Assembly (NCBI RefSeq): GCF_002218065.1
Contig: NZ_BDUB01000001.1
Location: forward strand, 2,116,711-2,180,710
Length of the DNA stretch: 64,000 bases
Direction: 5' to 3'
Source: Nodularia sp. NIES-3585
GTDB lineage: Bacteria; Cyanobacteriota; Cyanobacteriia; Cyanobacteriales; Nostocaceae
In this document: one piece after another, positions 9,008 through 19,232 of the stretch
How the letters are laid out: each line of letters starts with the position of its first letter
How positions within the stretch are numbered: position 1 is the stretch's first letter
Notes under the pieces: model-generated
Seen by the model: the letters and a program-made list of their open reading frames with translations, nothing else
Database searches by the model: none
Told to the model about the DNA's origin: nothing
Translations under genes and position numbers: made by a program

Positions 9008-10399
9008 CTAAAACTCGGCGCTTTGGGGTGTGCGGGGGAAGGGTATAACATCGCGGATATTCGCCATACCTGTCATAAATTGCACGAGTCTTTCAAAACC
9101 TAAGCCGAAGCCAGCATGGGGAACAGTTCCATAACGGCGTAAATCCATATACCACCACAAATCTTCTGGTTGCATTCCTTGGGCTAAAATGCGGCGTTCT
9201 AAAACGTCTAGGCGTTCTTCTCTCTGGGAACCGCCAATAATTTCGCCTATTTTAGGTGCAAGAATATCCATGGCGCGCACGGTTTTTTCATCTTCGTTCA
9301 CACGCATATAAAAGGCTTTGATTTGGGCGGGATAATCTGTAACAATTACAGGTTTTTTAAACAGTTGTTCTGCTAAATAGCGTTCGTGTTCTGATTGTAA
9401 ATCTAAGCCCCAACTAACTGGATATTCAAATTTAACATCAGCTTTTTCTAATAGTTTGACTGCTTCTGTATAAGTTAAGCGCTCAAATTCATTATTAATA
9501 ATATTATCGGCTGTTTCTAAGACTGTTTTATCAATGCGCTGGTTGAAAAATTCCATGTCTTCTGGGCATTTTTCTAAAACATATTTAAAAACGTGTTTGA
9601 GAAATGCTTCGGCTAAATCCATATTCCCTTCTAGGTCACAAAATGCCATTTCTGGCTCGACCATCCAAAATTCGGCGAGGTGGCGCGAGGTGTTAGAATT
9701 CTCTGCACGGAAGGTCGGGGCGAAGGTGTAAACGTTAGAAAAAGCCATAGCCATGACTTCTGCTTCTAACTGTCCACTAACTGTTAAATATGTGGGTTTA
9801 CCAAAAAAGTCTTGTGTGTAATCTATGGCTTGACTTTCTGTGCGGGGAATGTTTTTTAAATCCAAGCTGGTAACGCTGAATAGTTCTCCTGCGCCTTCGC
9901 AGTCGTTAGCTGTAATGATGGGTGTATGTACCCATAAAAAGCCTCTTTGTTGGAAAAATTCGTGAATGGCCGCAGAACAGGCGTTTCTGACGCGGAAAAC
10001 TGCACCAAAAGAATTAGTGCGCGATCGCAAGTGTCCAATTGTGCGTAAAAATTCAAAGGAGTGGCGTTTCTTTTGCAGAGGATAAGTTTCGGGATCAGCC
10101 TCTCCGTAAACCTTCACGGCTTGGGCTTGTAATTCAATGCGCTGTCCCTTACCTTGAGAAGCTACCAGTACCCCACTGACTTCTACAGCCGCACCTGTAT
10201 TCAGTTTTTTGATGATTTCTTCGTAGTCTGGCAAATCCTGATTGATGACAGCTTGCAAATTAGCTAGCGATGAACCGTCGTTGATTTCTATAAAAGCAAA
10301 TCCTTTTAACTCGCGTTTCGTTCTTACCCAGCCTTGAACGATGAGAGAATCATCAGGTTCACCACTCCGCAAGACTTCGGCAATTCGTCGGTTTAACAT
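9008..10399 (-). CDS. asnS: Asparaginyl-tRNA synthetase
   Basis: A class IIb aminoacyl-tRNA synthetase that charges tRNA-Asn. It has an N-terminal OB-fold anticodon-binding domain ([20 protein letters not shown]), motif 2 around [21 protein letters not shown] and motif 3 [15 protein letters not shown] near the C-terminus. The start is placed at ATG 10399 ([15 protein letters not shown]), matching the usual family N-terminus; the in-frame ATG at 10423 would add eight untypical residues. The protein is then 463 residues, normal length. It is monocistronic, and carriage of AsnRS means Asn-tRNA need not come only from transamidation. Confidence 0.96.
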   Translation of the reverse strand: MLNRRIAEVLRSGEPDDSLIVQGWVRTKRELKGFAFIEINDGSSLANLQAVINQDLPDYEEIIKKLNTGAAVEVSGVLVASQGKGQRIELQAQAVKVYGEADPETYPLQKKRHSFEFLRTIGHLRSRTNSFGAVFRVRNACSAAIHEFFQQRGFLWVHTPIITANDCEGAGELFSVTSLDLKNIPRTESQAIDYTQDFFGKPTYLTVSGQLEAEVMAMAFSNVYTFAPTFRAENSNTSRHLAEFWMVEPEMAFCDLEGNMDLAEAFLKHVFKYVLEKCPEDMEFFNQRIDKTVLETADNIINNEFERLTYTEAVKLLEKADVKFEYPVSWGLDLQSEHERYLAEQLFKKPVIVTDYPAQIKAFYMRVNEDEKTVRAMDILAPKIGEIIGGSQREERLDVLERRILAQGMQPEDLWWYMDLRRYGTVPHAGFGLGFERLVQFMTGMANIRDVIPFPRTPQSAEF

Positions 10400-10483
10400 A
10401 TTATATAAATGGTATTTTGTCAAGTAAGATAAGACAGATATTAAATAATATTAACATTTAACTTAATCCTGCCAAGATTGGGA

Positions 10484-10852
10484 TTAGCCAGCACAGGATT
10501 TTAATATCCAGCCTATGATAACGCCCATACCACCAAAGCGAACGGCTTGCCAGAAAGGTTTTTTTAGACTACGCCAAGAAAATAACTGGCTTTCTAAGTT
10601 AATTTCTAGGGCTTCTAAATTCTGTTTAATCTGCTGTAATTCCGCTTTGATTTCTGGTGTCTGGTGTTTATTTTGTTGCAATTCGTGGCGATGCTGTTGC
10701 CATTGTGCCTTTTTTTGGCGATCGCTCTGAACTTGATTGTAACGTTCCTTTAAGGCGACAAGCGATCGCTCCACATCCTCTAGTTCTTGCTCAAAATCCG
10801 GTTCCTGACTTTCCCCTGACGGCTGTGATTGTTTAGGCGGCTTCATTTTCAA
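10484..10852 (-). CDS. Small coiled-coil protein with C-terminal membrane anchor
   Basis: This 122-residue protein is hydrophilic, Gln/Glu/Lys-rich and strongly predicted coiled coil over residues 18-90 (DVERSLVALKERYNQVQ, then repeated EL..IKQNLEALE). A short hydrophobic C-terminal segment follows (FGGMGVIIGWILKSC). It looks like a conserved cyanobacterial hypothetical protein; no catalytic motif is visible. The C-tail could anchor it in a membrane with the coiled coil facing the cytosol. It lies divergently from the next gene. Confidence 0.65.
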   Translation of the reverse strand: MKMKPPKQSQPSGESQEPDFEQELEDVERSLVALKERYNQVQSDRQKKAQWQQHRHELQQNKHQTPEIKAELQQIKQNLEALEINLESQLFSWRSLKKPFWQAVRFGGMGVIIGWILKSCAG

Positions 10853-10923
10853 GTAGTAAACTATGATTAAATGCTAGTCAATACTCAAAATTCTAACTTT
10901 TCTTATACTCACCAATTAAAATC

Positions 10924-11220
10924 ATGTCTCAATCTACCCAGCTTCCTAAAACGAGCCAACTCAATGAAGTTAGCACCTTAGAACTAGCCCAAGCCCTGAT
11001 GGAAAGGCTCAGTATATCACCTAACGATTGGCATCGCCTCAAGTCTAACCGCAATTCTCGCGCTAGTGAACAAGCCGCCGCAGCTGTTTTGTATCTGGTT
11101 CAAAATCAGCCACAAGAAGCCATAGTTAGATTAGAACAAGCCGTTGGTTGGCTAGATAAGTCAATTTCCGCGCCTCCCTGTGAAAGTCATGGGAATAAGG
11201 GAGTAGGGAGTAGGGAGTAG
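10924..11220 (+). CDS. Small conserved cyanobacterial protein whose C-terminus runs into a heptamer repeat
   Basis: This 98-residue helical protein contains LELAQALMERLSISPNDWHR, then SEQAAAAVLYLVQNQPQEAI and RLEQAVGWLDKSIS, which resembles a helical-repeat or degenerate TPR fold. No function is recognised. Its last residues (GNKGVGSRE) are encoded by a GGGAGTA-type tandem repeat that begins at about 11197, so the original C-terminus probably ended near residue 85-90 and was replaced when the repeat arrived. It is transcribed divergently from the coiled-coil gene, 71 bp away. Confidence 0.65.
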   Translation: MSQSTQLPKTSQLNEVSTLELAQALMERLSISPNDWHRLKSNRNSRASEQAAAAVLYLVQNQPQEAIVRLEQAVGWLDKSISAPPCESHGNKGVGSRE

Positions 11221-11251
11221 AAGCAGGGGAGCAGGGAGCAGGGAGCAGGGG
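11197..11251. repeat. Heptamer short tandem repeat (GGGAGTA then GGGAGCA units)
   Basis: About three GGGAGTA units are followed by variant GGGAGCA units. The repeat overlaps the end of the preceding coding region and supplies its stop codon (TAG in GGGAGTAG). Related arrays occur at 40975 and 57893. Confidence 0.8.
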
Positions 11252-11434
11252 GAAAGGAATTTCTCAATCCTAGTTCCCGGTTCCGCACAACTTAAATAAA
11301 CCAACCATTCCCAGTCAATCAAAAGCCTATAGTTTAAGTTTTTTGACTTTTGACTTTTGTAAAGCCCTAGCGGGCATAGCTGCGCTTACCGCGTAGCGTG
11401 CCGGAGGCTCCCTTTTGACTTCCGCCTTGCGGCC

Positions 11435-11884
11435 TTAGCGTCTCAAAGACAAACGGGGGCGATTTGCCATTTCTTTACAAAGCCTCAATTCTGTACCTTT
11501 GCGATTCCACTCTACTTGGTCAAAAATTTGGTGTAGAAGACATAAACCACGACCATTCTCTGACTCATCGGGTGGTAAATAATCGGTTGGTTCTTCATCA
11601 TTAGTAGATGCGGGAATAAAACCTTGTCCTTGGTCTGATATTACCCACCAATACTGATTATCTATTAAGGAAAACCGGACTACAACTGTTTTACTAGGAT
11701 CAAGATTATTACCGTGTTTGGCTGCATTGACTAAGGCTTCTTGGAGTCCTAGCCTGAGTTCTGCTTGGAGTTTGGCGGGAATTTCCGCCAACAGTAAATC
11801 TAAAATTGGGCATAGATAAAGAGTTGAGGCGAAACTAATCGTACCCCAATTACGTCCAACTGGACGGAGGGAAATGGTAATCAC
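11435..11884 (-). CDS. RsbW-like anti-sigma-factor-type ATP-binding protein
   Basis: This 149-residue protein has a GHKL (HATPase) fold. The N box reads LGLQEALVNAAKHGNNLDP (about 45-63), the G1 box SDQGQGF and the G2 box NGRGLCLLHQIFD. No transmembrane or histidine phosphoacceptor domain is present, so it is a stand-alone serine kinase-type switch protein like RsbW/SpoIIAB, which phosphorylate an anti-anti-sigma factor. No partner STAS gene is adjacent. The ATG at 11884 sits in a normal position before the domain. Confidence 0.85.
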   Translation of the reverse strand: MITISLRPVGRNWGTISFASTLYLCPILDLLLAEIPAKLQAELRLGLQEALVNAAKHGNNLDPSKTVVVRFSLIDNQYWWVISDQGQGFIPASTNDEEPTDYLPPDESENGRGLCLLHQIFDQVEWNRKGTELRLCKEMANRPRLSLRR

Positions 11885-12270
11885 TAGAGAAACCCCGTAG
11901 CTTTCAGTTAGCTAGACATCAGTTTGCTAATACAGGCACCCTGATAAAAATGGAGGTGGTCATGCTGCCTTCAAACTTGCGTCTTGAGATACTAAATTTT
12001 GAAAATGCTAGGGAGCATTAACTCTATTTATCAGGTGAGATTGCTGATACATAAAACGGCTATAAAAGAACTGCTAATGCAATTAGCAACTAAAAGCGCT
12101 GTAAGTTTTTGGCAAGAGAATCAGAGGATGCTCTTGGACTTGGAATTGCCAGTTTTTGTTTTAGACAATCTTATTCATGTTGTTTAGAGCTGATGCAACT
12201 TTAATCTTTGTCACAAAATCGTTTTTATTTTGACGTTAATTCAATTTTAGCATTCTTAGTATGCACTAGA
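11885..12270. other. Intergenic gap between the RsbW-like gene and rlmD
   Basis: This 386-bp gap holds the upstream region of the RsbW-like gene. An open 62-codon frame from a TTG at 11999 to 12187 has no recognisable similarity and no clear ribosome binding site, so it is not called. No convincing terminator was found. Confidence 0.5.
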
Positions 12271-13659
12271 CTACGAATTTGAATTTTGAGGACTCCTCTC
12301 TAAATGCGATCGCACTAGAAAGGCGACAGTTTCCACATGGGCTGTTTGAGGAAAGAAATCAGCAGGTTGCACCCGTGTAATCGTATATTGCCCATCTTGG
12401 CACAATAATTTGAGATCGCGGGCAAGAGTGGCTACTTTACAGCTGACGTAAACGATGCGTGAAGGTTTCGATTGCAATAAAGAATCGATCACAGCGCGAT
12501 CGCATCCTTTCCTCGGCGGGTCGAGTAAGACCACATCAGGTATTGTTCCCATTTCTGGCAGCAAATTCTCTACTGCTCCTACTTGAAATGTGACATTATT
12601 AATTCCATTGTGTTCGGCATTCAAAATTGCCTGCTGTACAGCTTCAGGTTGTAATTCTATGCCTATGGCTTGGCGGACTTGTTTGGCTAAAGGCAAAGTT
12701 AAAGTCCCAATACCACAATATGCATCAACTAGCAACTCTTCTCCTTGAAGATTGAGTTCGGATTGAATTACGTGTAATAGTGCTTCTGCTGCTTCTGTAT
12801 AAACCTGGAAAAAGGTATCTGGAAGGACTTGAAATTCTAAATCAGCGAATTTTTCTCGCAGGTAGGGAACGCCAGCAATGCAACGAGTTTGAGAACCAAA
12901 AATAGCATTTGTGCGATCGCTATTGCGATTTAACGATACACCCATCAATAGGGGATAGCGCTTGAACCATTCCTGCGCTTGCTGTTCAATTCCTGGTAAA
13001 TTCCAATCCTTGACGACCAAAGTCAACAACATTTCCCCAGTCCGCCGTCCAATGCGTAAACCCAGATGGCGGATTTGTCCTTGGTGTTTGCGTTCATCGT
13101 AAATTCGCCAACCGCGCTGTTGGATGTCTTGTTTAACTTCAGCCAGTAAAGGATTTAAGCGTGGATCTTGAACAGGACATTGATTTAAATTCACTAATTG
13201 ATGGCTACCTTTTTGGTAGTAACCCGCTTGTACTTGACCTGTGGCGGAAATTCCCAGAGGATAAGTAGATTTATTGCGATAGCCCAAAGGTGTAGCCGTC
13301 GTCAGCATAGCATCTACTGGGGGATTGACAAAACCGCCAATACGTTGTAGAGCTTGGATAACTTGATTATGCTTTGCTAAAAGCTGATATTCATAATCAA
13401 TATGTTGCCACTGACAACCACCACACTTATCAGCCACAATGCAACTAGGTCGCACCCGATGAGGAGAGGCTTCTAATAGCTCATGCAGTTTGCCGTGAGC
13501 ATATTTAGGTTTAACGTGTACCAAGCGTACTATAGCGCGATCGCCTGGAACAGTATCAGGAACAAAAACCACCTGTTCCTCAAAGCGTCCCACACCTTCA
13601 CCTGTATTACTCAGGTCTGCGATCGCAATTTCAATCAAATCACCCTGTTGTTTAGTCAT
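12271..13659 (-). CDS. rlmD: 23S rRNA (uracil-C5)-methyltransferase, RlmD/RumA family
   Basis: This 462-residue protein has an N-terminal TRAM domain (IEIAIADLSNTGEGVGR), a [4Fe-4S] cluster motif with cysteines in CIVADKCGGCQWQH, and a C-terminal SAM-dependent methyltransferase domain (LLVDAYCGIGTLTLPLA; VVLLDPPRKGCD). The catalytic nucleophile is the Cys of VYVSCKVATLARDL. The family forms 5-methyluridine in 23S rRNA (U1939 in E. coli); the exact target here is inferred. Several GCGATCGC octamers lie within the gene. It is monocistronic. Confidence 0.93.
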   Translation of the reverse strand: MTKQQGDLIEIAIADLSNTGEGVGRFEEQVVFVPDTVPGDRAIVRLVHVKPKYAHGKLHELLEASPHRVRPSCIVADKCGGCQWQHIDYEYQLLAKHNQVIQALQRIGGFVNPPVDAMLTTATPLGYRNKSTYPLGISATGQVQAGYYQKGSHQLVNLNQCPVQDPRLNPLLAEVKQDIQQRGWRIYDERKHQGQIRHLGLRIGRRTGEMLLTLVVKDWNLPGIEQQAQEWFKRYPLLMGVSLNRNSDRTNAIFGSQTRCIAGVPYLREKFADLEFQVLPDTFFQVYTEAAEALLHVIQSELNLQGEELLVDAYCGIGTLTLPLAKQVRQAIGIELQPEAVQQAILNAEHNGINNVTFQVGAVENLLPEMGTIPDVVLLDPPRKGCDRAVIDSLLQSKPSRIVYVSCKVATLARDLKLLCQDGQYTITRVQPADFFPQTAHVETVAFLVRSHLERSPQNSNS

Positions 13660-13676
13660 TAGTTATTAGTCAATCA

Positions 13677-13766
13677 ATTTTAGATTTTAGATTTTGGATT
13701 AGACTGCAATCTAAAATCGCAAATCCAAAATCCAAAATTCTTTGCTCCCCACTCCCCACTCCCCAT
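13677..13766. repeat. Short repeats (TTTTAGA/TTTGGAT and CCCCACT units) between rlmD and apcD
   Basis: The segment begins TTTTAGATTTTAGATTTTGG and contains its near-inverse CCAAAATCCAAAAT, followed by CTCCCCACTCCCCACTCCCC. These are heptamer-type intergenic repeats. The first part can form a hairpin around AGACTGCAATCT. Confidence 0.6.
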
Positions 13767-13843
13767 ATTTGTAATTTTCCTTTCTTTGTGTACCTCCAAC
13801 TCGCTAAACTAGCAAATAATATTTCGTGTGATTGCATATAGTT

Positions 13844-14329
13844 ATGACCGTCATTAGCCAAGTTATTCTCAAAGCCGACGACCAACTGCGTTATCCCAGC
13901 AGTGGCGAACTCAAAAGCATCAAAGAATATTTGCAAACCGGAGTACAACGGACACGCATTGCTGCGACCTTAGCTGAGAACGAAAAAAAGATTGTTCAAG
14001 AAGCCACCAAAAAGCTTTGGCAAAAACGTCCTGACTTTATCGCCCCCGGCGGTAATGCTTACGGTGAACGTCAACGTTCCCTATGTATCCGTGACTTTGG
14101 CTGGTACTTGCGCCTCATTACCTATGGCGTACTCGCTGGCGACAAAGATCCAATTGAAAAAATTGGTTTAATTGGCGTGCGAGAAATGTACAATTCGTTA
14201 GGTGTTCCTGTCCCAGGCATGGTAGAAGCTATCACTGCCTTAAAAACAGCTTCCCTAGACTTACTAAGTGCAGAAGATGCAGCCGAAGCAGCACCCTACT
14301 TTGATTACATCATTCAAGCGATGTCCTAA
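13844..14329 (+). CDS. apcD: Allophycocyanin alpha-B chain (terminal emitter)
   Basis: A phycobiliprotein of 161 residues from ATG 13844 ([20 protein letters not shown]). Chromophore-binding Cys81 is in [58 protein letters not shown] and the acidic tail [16 protein letters not shown] distinguish it from the main ApcA subunit and match ApcD. ApcD sits in the phycobilisome core and passes energy to chlorophyll, with a preference for photosystem I in cyanobacteria. The in-frame TTG at 13832 would add four residues and is unlikely. It is separate from any apcABC operon. Confidence 0.93.
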   Translation: MTVISQVILKADDQLRYPSSGELKSIKEYLQTGVQRTRIAATLAENEKKIVQEATKKLWQKRPDFIAPGGNAYGERQRSLCIRDFGWYLRLITYGVLAGDKDPIEKIGLIGVREMYNSLGVPVPGMVEAITALKTASLDLLSAEDAAEAAPYFDYIIQAMS

Positions 14330-14516
14330 TCAAACGGGTGTTCGTTCTAGGATTGTAATTTCAATCTACTCAAGTTAATTAGACCCATAAGATTCATCAT
14401 TTGATCATAACCTCCCCATATTTGGTAATAGCTTTGGCAAAATCTCTGTCAGGTTATTAACCAGATGTGGGGAAATTTTAACTGATCGTGGTGAATCATA
14501 AAGTAGTTAATTGGAG

Positions 14517-14700
14517 TAACGAACCGCAAAGTACGCAAAGGACACAAAGAAAGAAAGAAATTAGATTAAGACAGTGTTGATTGCTGAAAATCCTCATGCA
14601 ATAGGGTGTATACGGGCTAACGCCCCACAGGGCTTTAAGTGTCATACCATTTCCTTCTTTCTCTCTCCATCTTTGTGTACTTTGTGTCCTTTGCCGTATG
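14517..14700. repeat. Inverted-repeat element with GCAAAGGACACAAAG arms
   Basis: In the 504-bp gap between apcD and purL, the left arm at 14525-14560 (CGCAAAGTACGCAAAGGACA...) and the right arm at 14651-14694 (inverse of GCAAAGGACACAAAGTACAC...) form imperfect inverted repeats, with AGAAAG-rich inner ends. The interior has no ORF. It is a probable dispersed non-autonomous repeat. The rest of the gap shows no gene. Confidence 0.55.
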
Positions 14701-14833
14701 CGCTTCGTGCACGCTACGCGAACGTTCCTCTTCAAAAAATATCAAAAAAAGTATCAACTGCATAACAAGAACTGCACATATAGGGTAACTAAATCGATAC
14801 AATAATTCTCTGTACTCTTGGTGCATTATTTCC

Positions 14834-17215
14834 ATGACCGCCACATCCTCTACTCCCTTTTCCCCGCAAGAAATCGCCGCCGAAGGTTTAAAACCAGAAG
14901 AATATGCAGAAATTGTCAAACGCTTAGGGCGACATCCCAACAAAGCTGAACTGGGAATGTTTGGGGTGATGTGGTCTGAACATTGCTGTTACAAAAATTC
15001 CCGCCCGTTACTCAAACAATTTCCCACCACAGGCCCCCGCATCTTAGTTGGCCCTGGTGAAAATGCTGGGGTTGTAGACTTAGGCGATGGACGACAATTA
15101 GCATTTAAAATTGAATCTCATAACCACCCCTCAGCCGTTGAACCTTTCCAAGGCGCAGCTACAGGTGTGGGCGGTATTCTGAGAGATATATTTACAATGG
15201 GGGCGCGTCCCATTGCTTTATTAAATTCTTTACGTTTCGGTGATTTAAACGACCCCAAAACCCAAAGATTGTTTACAGGTGTTGTCGCGGGAATCTCCCA
15301 TTATGGTAATTGCGTTGGGGTTCCCACTGTCGGCGGTGAAGTCTACTTTGATAAAGCTTACTCTGGTAATCCTTTAGTCAACGTGATGGCGCTGGGATTG
15401 ATGGAAACGCCAGAAATTGTCAAATCGGGGGCTTCTGGATGCGGTAATCCGGTGCTGTATGTTGGTTCTACCACTGGACGCGATGGTATGGGAGGGGCAA
15501 GTTTTGCTAGTGCGGAATTAAGTGAACAGTCACTAGATAACCGTCCCGCCGTGCAAGTAGGCGACCCGTTTATAGAAAAATCTTTAATTGAAGCTTGTTT
15601 AGAAGCGTTTAAAACTGGTGCAGTTGTCGCCGCCCAAGATATGGGTGCTGCTGGTATCACCTGTTCAACATCAGAGATGGCGGCTAAAGGTGGTGTGGGG
15701 ATTGAATTCGATTTAGATAAGATTCCTGTGCGGGAACTGGGAATGGTTCCCTATGAATACCTGCTTTCGGAATCTCAGGAAAGAATGTTGTTTGTTGCCC
15801 ATAAGGGGCGGGAACAAGAACTAATTGATATTTTTGAACGTTGGGGACTTCATGCTGTAGTTGCCGGTACGGTGATTGCTGAACCCATTGTGCGGATTTT
15901 ATTCCGGGGTGAAGTAGCAGCAGAAATTCCGGCTGAGGCTTTGGCGGAAAATACCCCTCTTTATCAACGGGAATTGTTGGCGGAACCACCAGAATATGCC
16001 CGTGAAGCTTGGAAATGGTCGCCTGATTCTTTACCGAGTTGCACAACGTCTGGGATTGAAATTCAAGGAAAACTGCAATCTTGGGATGATATTCTGTTAA
16101 CTTTGCTCGATACGCCGACAATCGCTTCTAAAAGTTGGGTCTATCGTCAGTATGACCATCAAGTTCAGAATAACACTGTGATTTTACCAGGTGGTGCTGA
16201 TGCGGCTGTGGTGCGCTTACGTCCCCTGGAAAAAAATCAAAATGAAACGTCAGAGCCTAAAAGTTTTACATCAGGGGTGGCGGCGACTGTAGACTGCAAT
16301 CCTCGTTATGTTTATCTTGACCCTTATGAGGGTGCTAAGGCAGTGGTGGCTGAAGCGGCTCGCAATCTTAGCTGTGTGGGTGCTGAACCTTTAGCGGTGA
16401 CGGATAATCTCAATTTTGGTAGTCCAGAAAAACCCATTGGTTATTGGCAATTAGCTGAGGCTTGTCGGGGTTTGTCTGAAGGTTGTCTGGAATTGGCTAC
16501 ACCAGTTACAGGGGGGAATGTCTCTCTTTACAATGAAACTTTTGATTCTGAAGGTAATCCCCAACCTATTTATCCGACTCCGGTTGTGGGGATGGTGGGA
16601 TTGATTCCCGATTTAAGCAAAATTTGTGGTCAAGGTTGGCAAGCCCCAGGTGATTTAATTTATCTGTTGGGTTTACCTCTGACATCCTCCATTAGTTTGG
16701 GTGCATCTGAGTATTTAGCCACTATCCACAACACTGTAGCTGGTAAGCCTCCACGGGTAGATTTTGATTTAGAACGTCGGGTGCAGCAAGTTTGCCGTGA
16801 CGGTATTCGTGCGGGTTGGATACGTTCAGCTCATGATTCTGCGGAGGGGGGAGTAGCTGTTGCTTTGGCTGAATCTTGCCTTTCTGGGAAGTTAGGGGCG
16901 GAAATTCAAATAGTAATTTCTGAAAATCAGTTAAATCGCCTGGATGAAGTGCTGTTTGGTGAGGGTGGGGCGAGAATTTTAGTTTCTGTTACATCATCAG
17001 AACAGAAAAGTTGGGAATCTTACTTACAGGAGCATTTGGGAGAAAGTTGGCAAAAACTGGGTATGGTGGGGAATTCAGGCAGTTCTGAAGCAGGTTTGGC
17101 AATTTTAAATTCTGATAACCAAACCTTAATCAAAGTTAGTATGGAACAAATGAGCGATCGCTATTTCTACTCAATCTCTAACCGTCTTGCTAACCCAACA
17201 AATACTCCCAATTAA
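14834..17215 (+). CDS. purL: Phosphoribosylformylglycinamidine synthase subunit PurL
   Basis: Small-type PurL of 793 residues, which converts FGAR, ATP and glutamine-derived ammonia to FGAM in purine synthesis, working with separate PurQ and PurS. The conserved start of the catalytic domain is seen ([20 protein letters not shown]), followed by the first ATP-binding half ([20 protein letters not shown] and [16 protein letters not shown]) and a second AIRS-like half ([39 protein letters not shown]). There is no C-terminal glutaminase domain, as expected for this type. It is followed 279 bp later by purF. Confidence 0.97.
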   Translation: MTATSSTPFSPQEIAAEGLKPEEYAEIVKRLGRHPNKAELGMFGVMWSEHCCYKNSRPLLKQFPTTGPRILVGPGENAGVVDLGDGRQLAFKIESHNHPSAVEPFQGAATGVGGILRDIFTMGARPIALLNSLRFGDLNDPKTQRLFTGVVAGISHYGNCVGVPTVGGEVYFDKAYSGNPLVNVMALGLMETPEIVKSGASGCGNPVLYVGSTTGRDGMGGASFASAELSEQSLDNRPAVQVGDPFIEKSLIEACLEAFKTGAVVAAQDMGAAGITCSTSEMAAKGGVGIEFDLDKIPVRELGMVPYEYLLSESQERMLFVAHKGREQELIDIFERWGLHAVVAGTVIAEPIVRILFRGEVAAEIPAEALAENTPLYQRELLAEPPEYAREAWKWSPDSLPSCTTSGIEIQGKLQSWDDILLTLLDTPTIASKSWVYRQYDHQVQNNTVILPGGADAAVVRLRPLEKNQNETSEPKSFTSGVAATVDCNPRYVYLDPYEGAKAVVAEAARNLSCVGAEPLAVTDNLNFGSPEKPIGYWQLAEACRGLSEGCLELATPVTGGNVSLYNETFDSEGNPQPIYPTPVVGMVGLIPDLSKICGQGWQAPGDLIYLLGLPLTSSISLGASEYLATIHNTVAGKPPRVDFDLERRVQQVCRDGIRAGWIRSAHDSAEGGVAVALAESCLSGKLGAEIQIVISENQLNRLDEVLFGEGGARILVSVTSSEQKSWESYLQEHLGESWQKLGMVGNSGSSEAGLAILNSDNQTLIKVSMEQMSDRYFYSISNRLANPTNTPN

Positions 17216-17494
17216 TTTTTCCCATCCCCCATACCAGGATAATTAACGTGTGTGAGCATAATTACGGTAATGTTTTAATAGATGGTTAACGATTCGTTAA
17301 GATTTTAGCAACTATCCAGCGACATAATCCCAGTGACCAAATAATTACCAATTCGTAGTTCGTAATTCGTAATTAATTTAAGACCGGAATGTATAAGCAC
17401 TCACTCAATTTATTGATGGGGTAGCAATTGCGACTTACAAATTATCAATTACGGATTATTCTGACTTGACACTCAAACCAGGAGCAAAGCTAGC

Positions 17495-19015
17495 ATGATT
17501 CCCATCCATTCCGTCACTATGGCTTCATCAGGCAAGCTATCGGATGAATACCCCAATCAGGAGACAAACCCAATTAATAGTCCTGAACATCAACCAGACA
17601 AGCCAGAAGAAGCTTGTGGTGTTTTTGGCATTTATGCACCAGAAGCAGATGTTGCCAAAATGACCTACTTTGGATTGTATGCCCTCCAACATCGGGGTCA
17701 AGAATCAGCTGGGATTGCGACGTTTGAGGGTGCAAAAGTACACCTGCATAAAGACATGGGTTTGGTGTCTCAAGTCTTTAATGAATCCATTTTGGAGCAT
17801 TTGCCGGGAAATCTCGCTATTGGTCACACTCGTTACTCCACCACTGGTTCCAGCCGCAAAGATAATGCCCAGCCTGCGGTGGTGGAAACTCGACTAGGTT
17901 CATTAGCCCTAGCACATAATGGTAATTTAGTCAATACTTTACAATTACGCGAAGAGTTAGTGGAGACCAAAGTTAGTTTAGTCACCACCACAGACTCAGA
18001 AATGATTGCCTTTGCGATCGCCGAAGCTGTCAACGCTGGTGCAGATTGGCTAGAAGGATCTATTCAAGCATTTCATCGTTGTCAAGGCGCTTTTAGTTTA
18101 GTAATTGGCACTCCTGTCGGCGTGATGGGTGTTCGCGACTCCAATGGTATTCGCCCCTTAGTAATTGGAACTTTACCTGGGAATCCACTTCGTTACGTCT
18201 TGGCTTCGGAAACTTGTGGTTTAGATATCATTGGAGCCGAATACTTACGAGATGTAGAACCAGGCGAGTTAGTTTGGATCACTGAAGCAGGTTTGGCTTC
18301 CTACCATTGGAGTCAAAAACCTGAGCGCAAGTTGTGTATCTTTGAGATGATTTACTTTGCTCGTCCTGATAGCATCATGCACAACGAAAGTTTGTACACC
18401 TATCGCATGAGATTAGGGCGACGCATAGCAGCAGAATCGGCTGTGGATGCTGATATTGTTTTTGGTGTTCCTGATTCGGGAATCCCAGCGGCTATTGGCT
18501 TTTCCCAAGCATCTGGTGTACCCTACGCCGAAGGATTGATTAAAAATCGCTATGTGGGGCGCACTTTTATTCAGCCCACACAATCGATGCGCGAAACTGG
18601 GATTCGGATGAAACTCAATCCCCTCAAAGATGTGCTGGTGGGTAAACGCGTGATTATTGTGGATGATTCCATTGTTCGGGGTACAACCAGCCGCAAACTG
18701 GTTAAAGCCTTGCGTGAAGCTGGTGCAACAGAAGTACATATGCGAATTTCTTCTCCCCCAGTTACACATCCTTGTTTTTACGGTATCGATACCGATAACC
18801 AGGATCAGTTAATTGCTGCTACCAAGTCTGTGGCAGAAATTGCCGAGCAGTTGGGAGTAGATAGCCTTGCTTATCTAAGTTGGGAAGGAATGCTAGAAGC
18901 AACGCAGGAAGATACTAATAGTTTCTGTTCAGCTTGCTTTACTGGGGATTATCCTGTAACTATTCCTGAGCAAGTCAAGCGTTCTAAGCTGATTTTGGAA
19001 AAAGTCGTGGTTTAG
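17495..19015 (+). CDS. purF: Amidophosphoribosyltransferase
   Basis: This 506-residue enzyme makes 5-phosphoribosylamine from PRPP and glutamine, the first committed purine step. A propeptide of about 40 residues precedes Cys41 (EEACGVFGIYAP), the expected mature N-terminal nucleophile of the class II glutaminase domain. ALQHRGQESAGIATF and GHTRYSTTG follow. The phosphoribosyltransferase domain carries the PRPP loop VIIVDDSIVRGTTSRKLV. An upstream ribosome binding sequence CCAGGAGC precedes ATG 17495; a second ATG lies at 17519. It shares pathway and orientation with purL. Confidence 0.97.
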   Translation: MIPIHSVTMASSGKLSDEYPNQETNPINSPEHQPDKPEEACGVFGIYAPEADVAKMTYFGLYALQHRGQESAGIATFEGAKVHLHKDMGLVSQVFNESILEHLPGNLAIGHTRYSTTGSSRKDNAQPAVVETRLGSLALAHNGNLVNTLQLREELVETKVSLVTTTDSEMIAFAIAEAVNAGADWLEGSIQAFHRCQGAFSLVIGTPVGVMGVRDSNGIRPLVIGTLPGNPLRYVLASETCGLDIIGAEYLRDVEPGELVWITEAGLASYHWSQKPERKLCIFEMIYFARPDSIMHNESLYTYRMRLGRRIAAESAVDADIVFGVPDSGIPAAIGFSQASGVPYAEGLIKNRYVGRTFIQPTQSMRETGIRMKLNPLKDVLVGKRVIIVDDSIVRGTTSRKLVKALREAGATEVHMRISSPPVTHPCFYGIDTDNQDQLIAATKSVAEIAEQLGVDSLAYLSWEGMLEATQEDTNSFCSACFTGDYPVTIPEQVKRSKLILEKVVV

Positions 19016-19043
19016 AGAAAACCTCACCCCAACCCTCTCCTTA

Positions 19044-19169
19044 CTAAGGAGAGGGAGCAAGAGTCTTGTTTCTGTCTAATTGTTCTAACTTACCTTCTCT
19101 CAATAGCCGCGCGGTTTCTTCTAACCAGAGATTAAAGTCAGTTTCGTAAAGGGTCTTTACAGTAAACAT
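19044..19169 (-). pseudogene. Truncated DUF29 gene fragment
   Basis: From ATG 19169 the minus strand encodes MFTVKTLYETDFNLWLEETA, then RLLREGKLEQLD, matching the first ~32 residues of DUF29 proteins including the YETDxxxW signature of the neighbouring intact gene. It then runs into a generic palindromic intergenic repeat (CTCTCCTTA-cTAAGGAGAG) and stops after 41 codons. It is probably the stub of a tandem duplicate. Confidence 0.7.
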
Positions 19170-19232
19170 CTTGTAAATTCTCCTAAAGTTGAAAATATGC
19201 AGCTTTGCTCCTATCTCGTCAATTCATAAAAA

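Noticed and set aside
11999-12187. A 62-codon frame starting with TTG between the RsbW-like gene and rlmD
   Set aside because: There is no Shine-Dalgarno sequence, and nothing in the translation (MKMLGSINSIYQVRLLIHKT start) is recognised. Too short to support.
14517-14700. Possible CRISPR-like or tandem array from AAAGTACGCAAAGGACACAA units
   Set aside because: The units are inverted rather than direct, have no regular spacers, and there are no cas genes.
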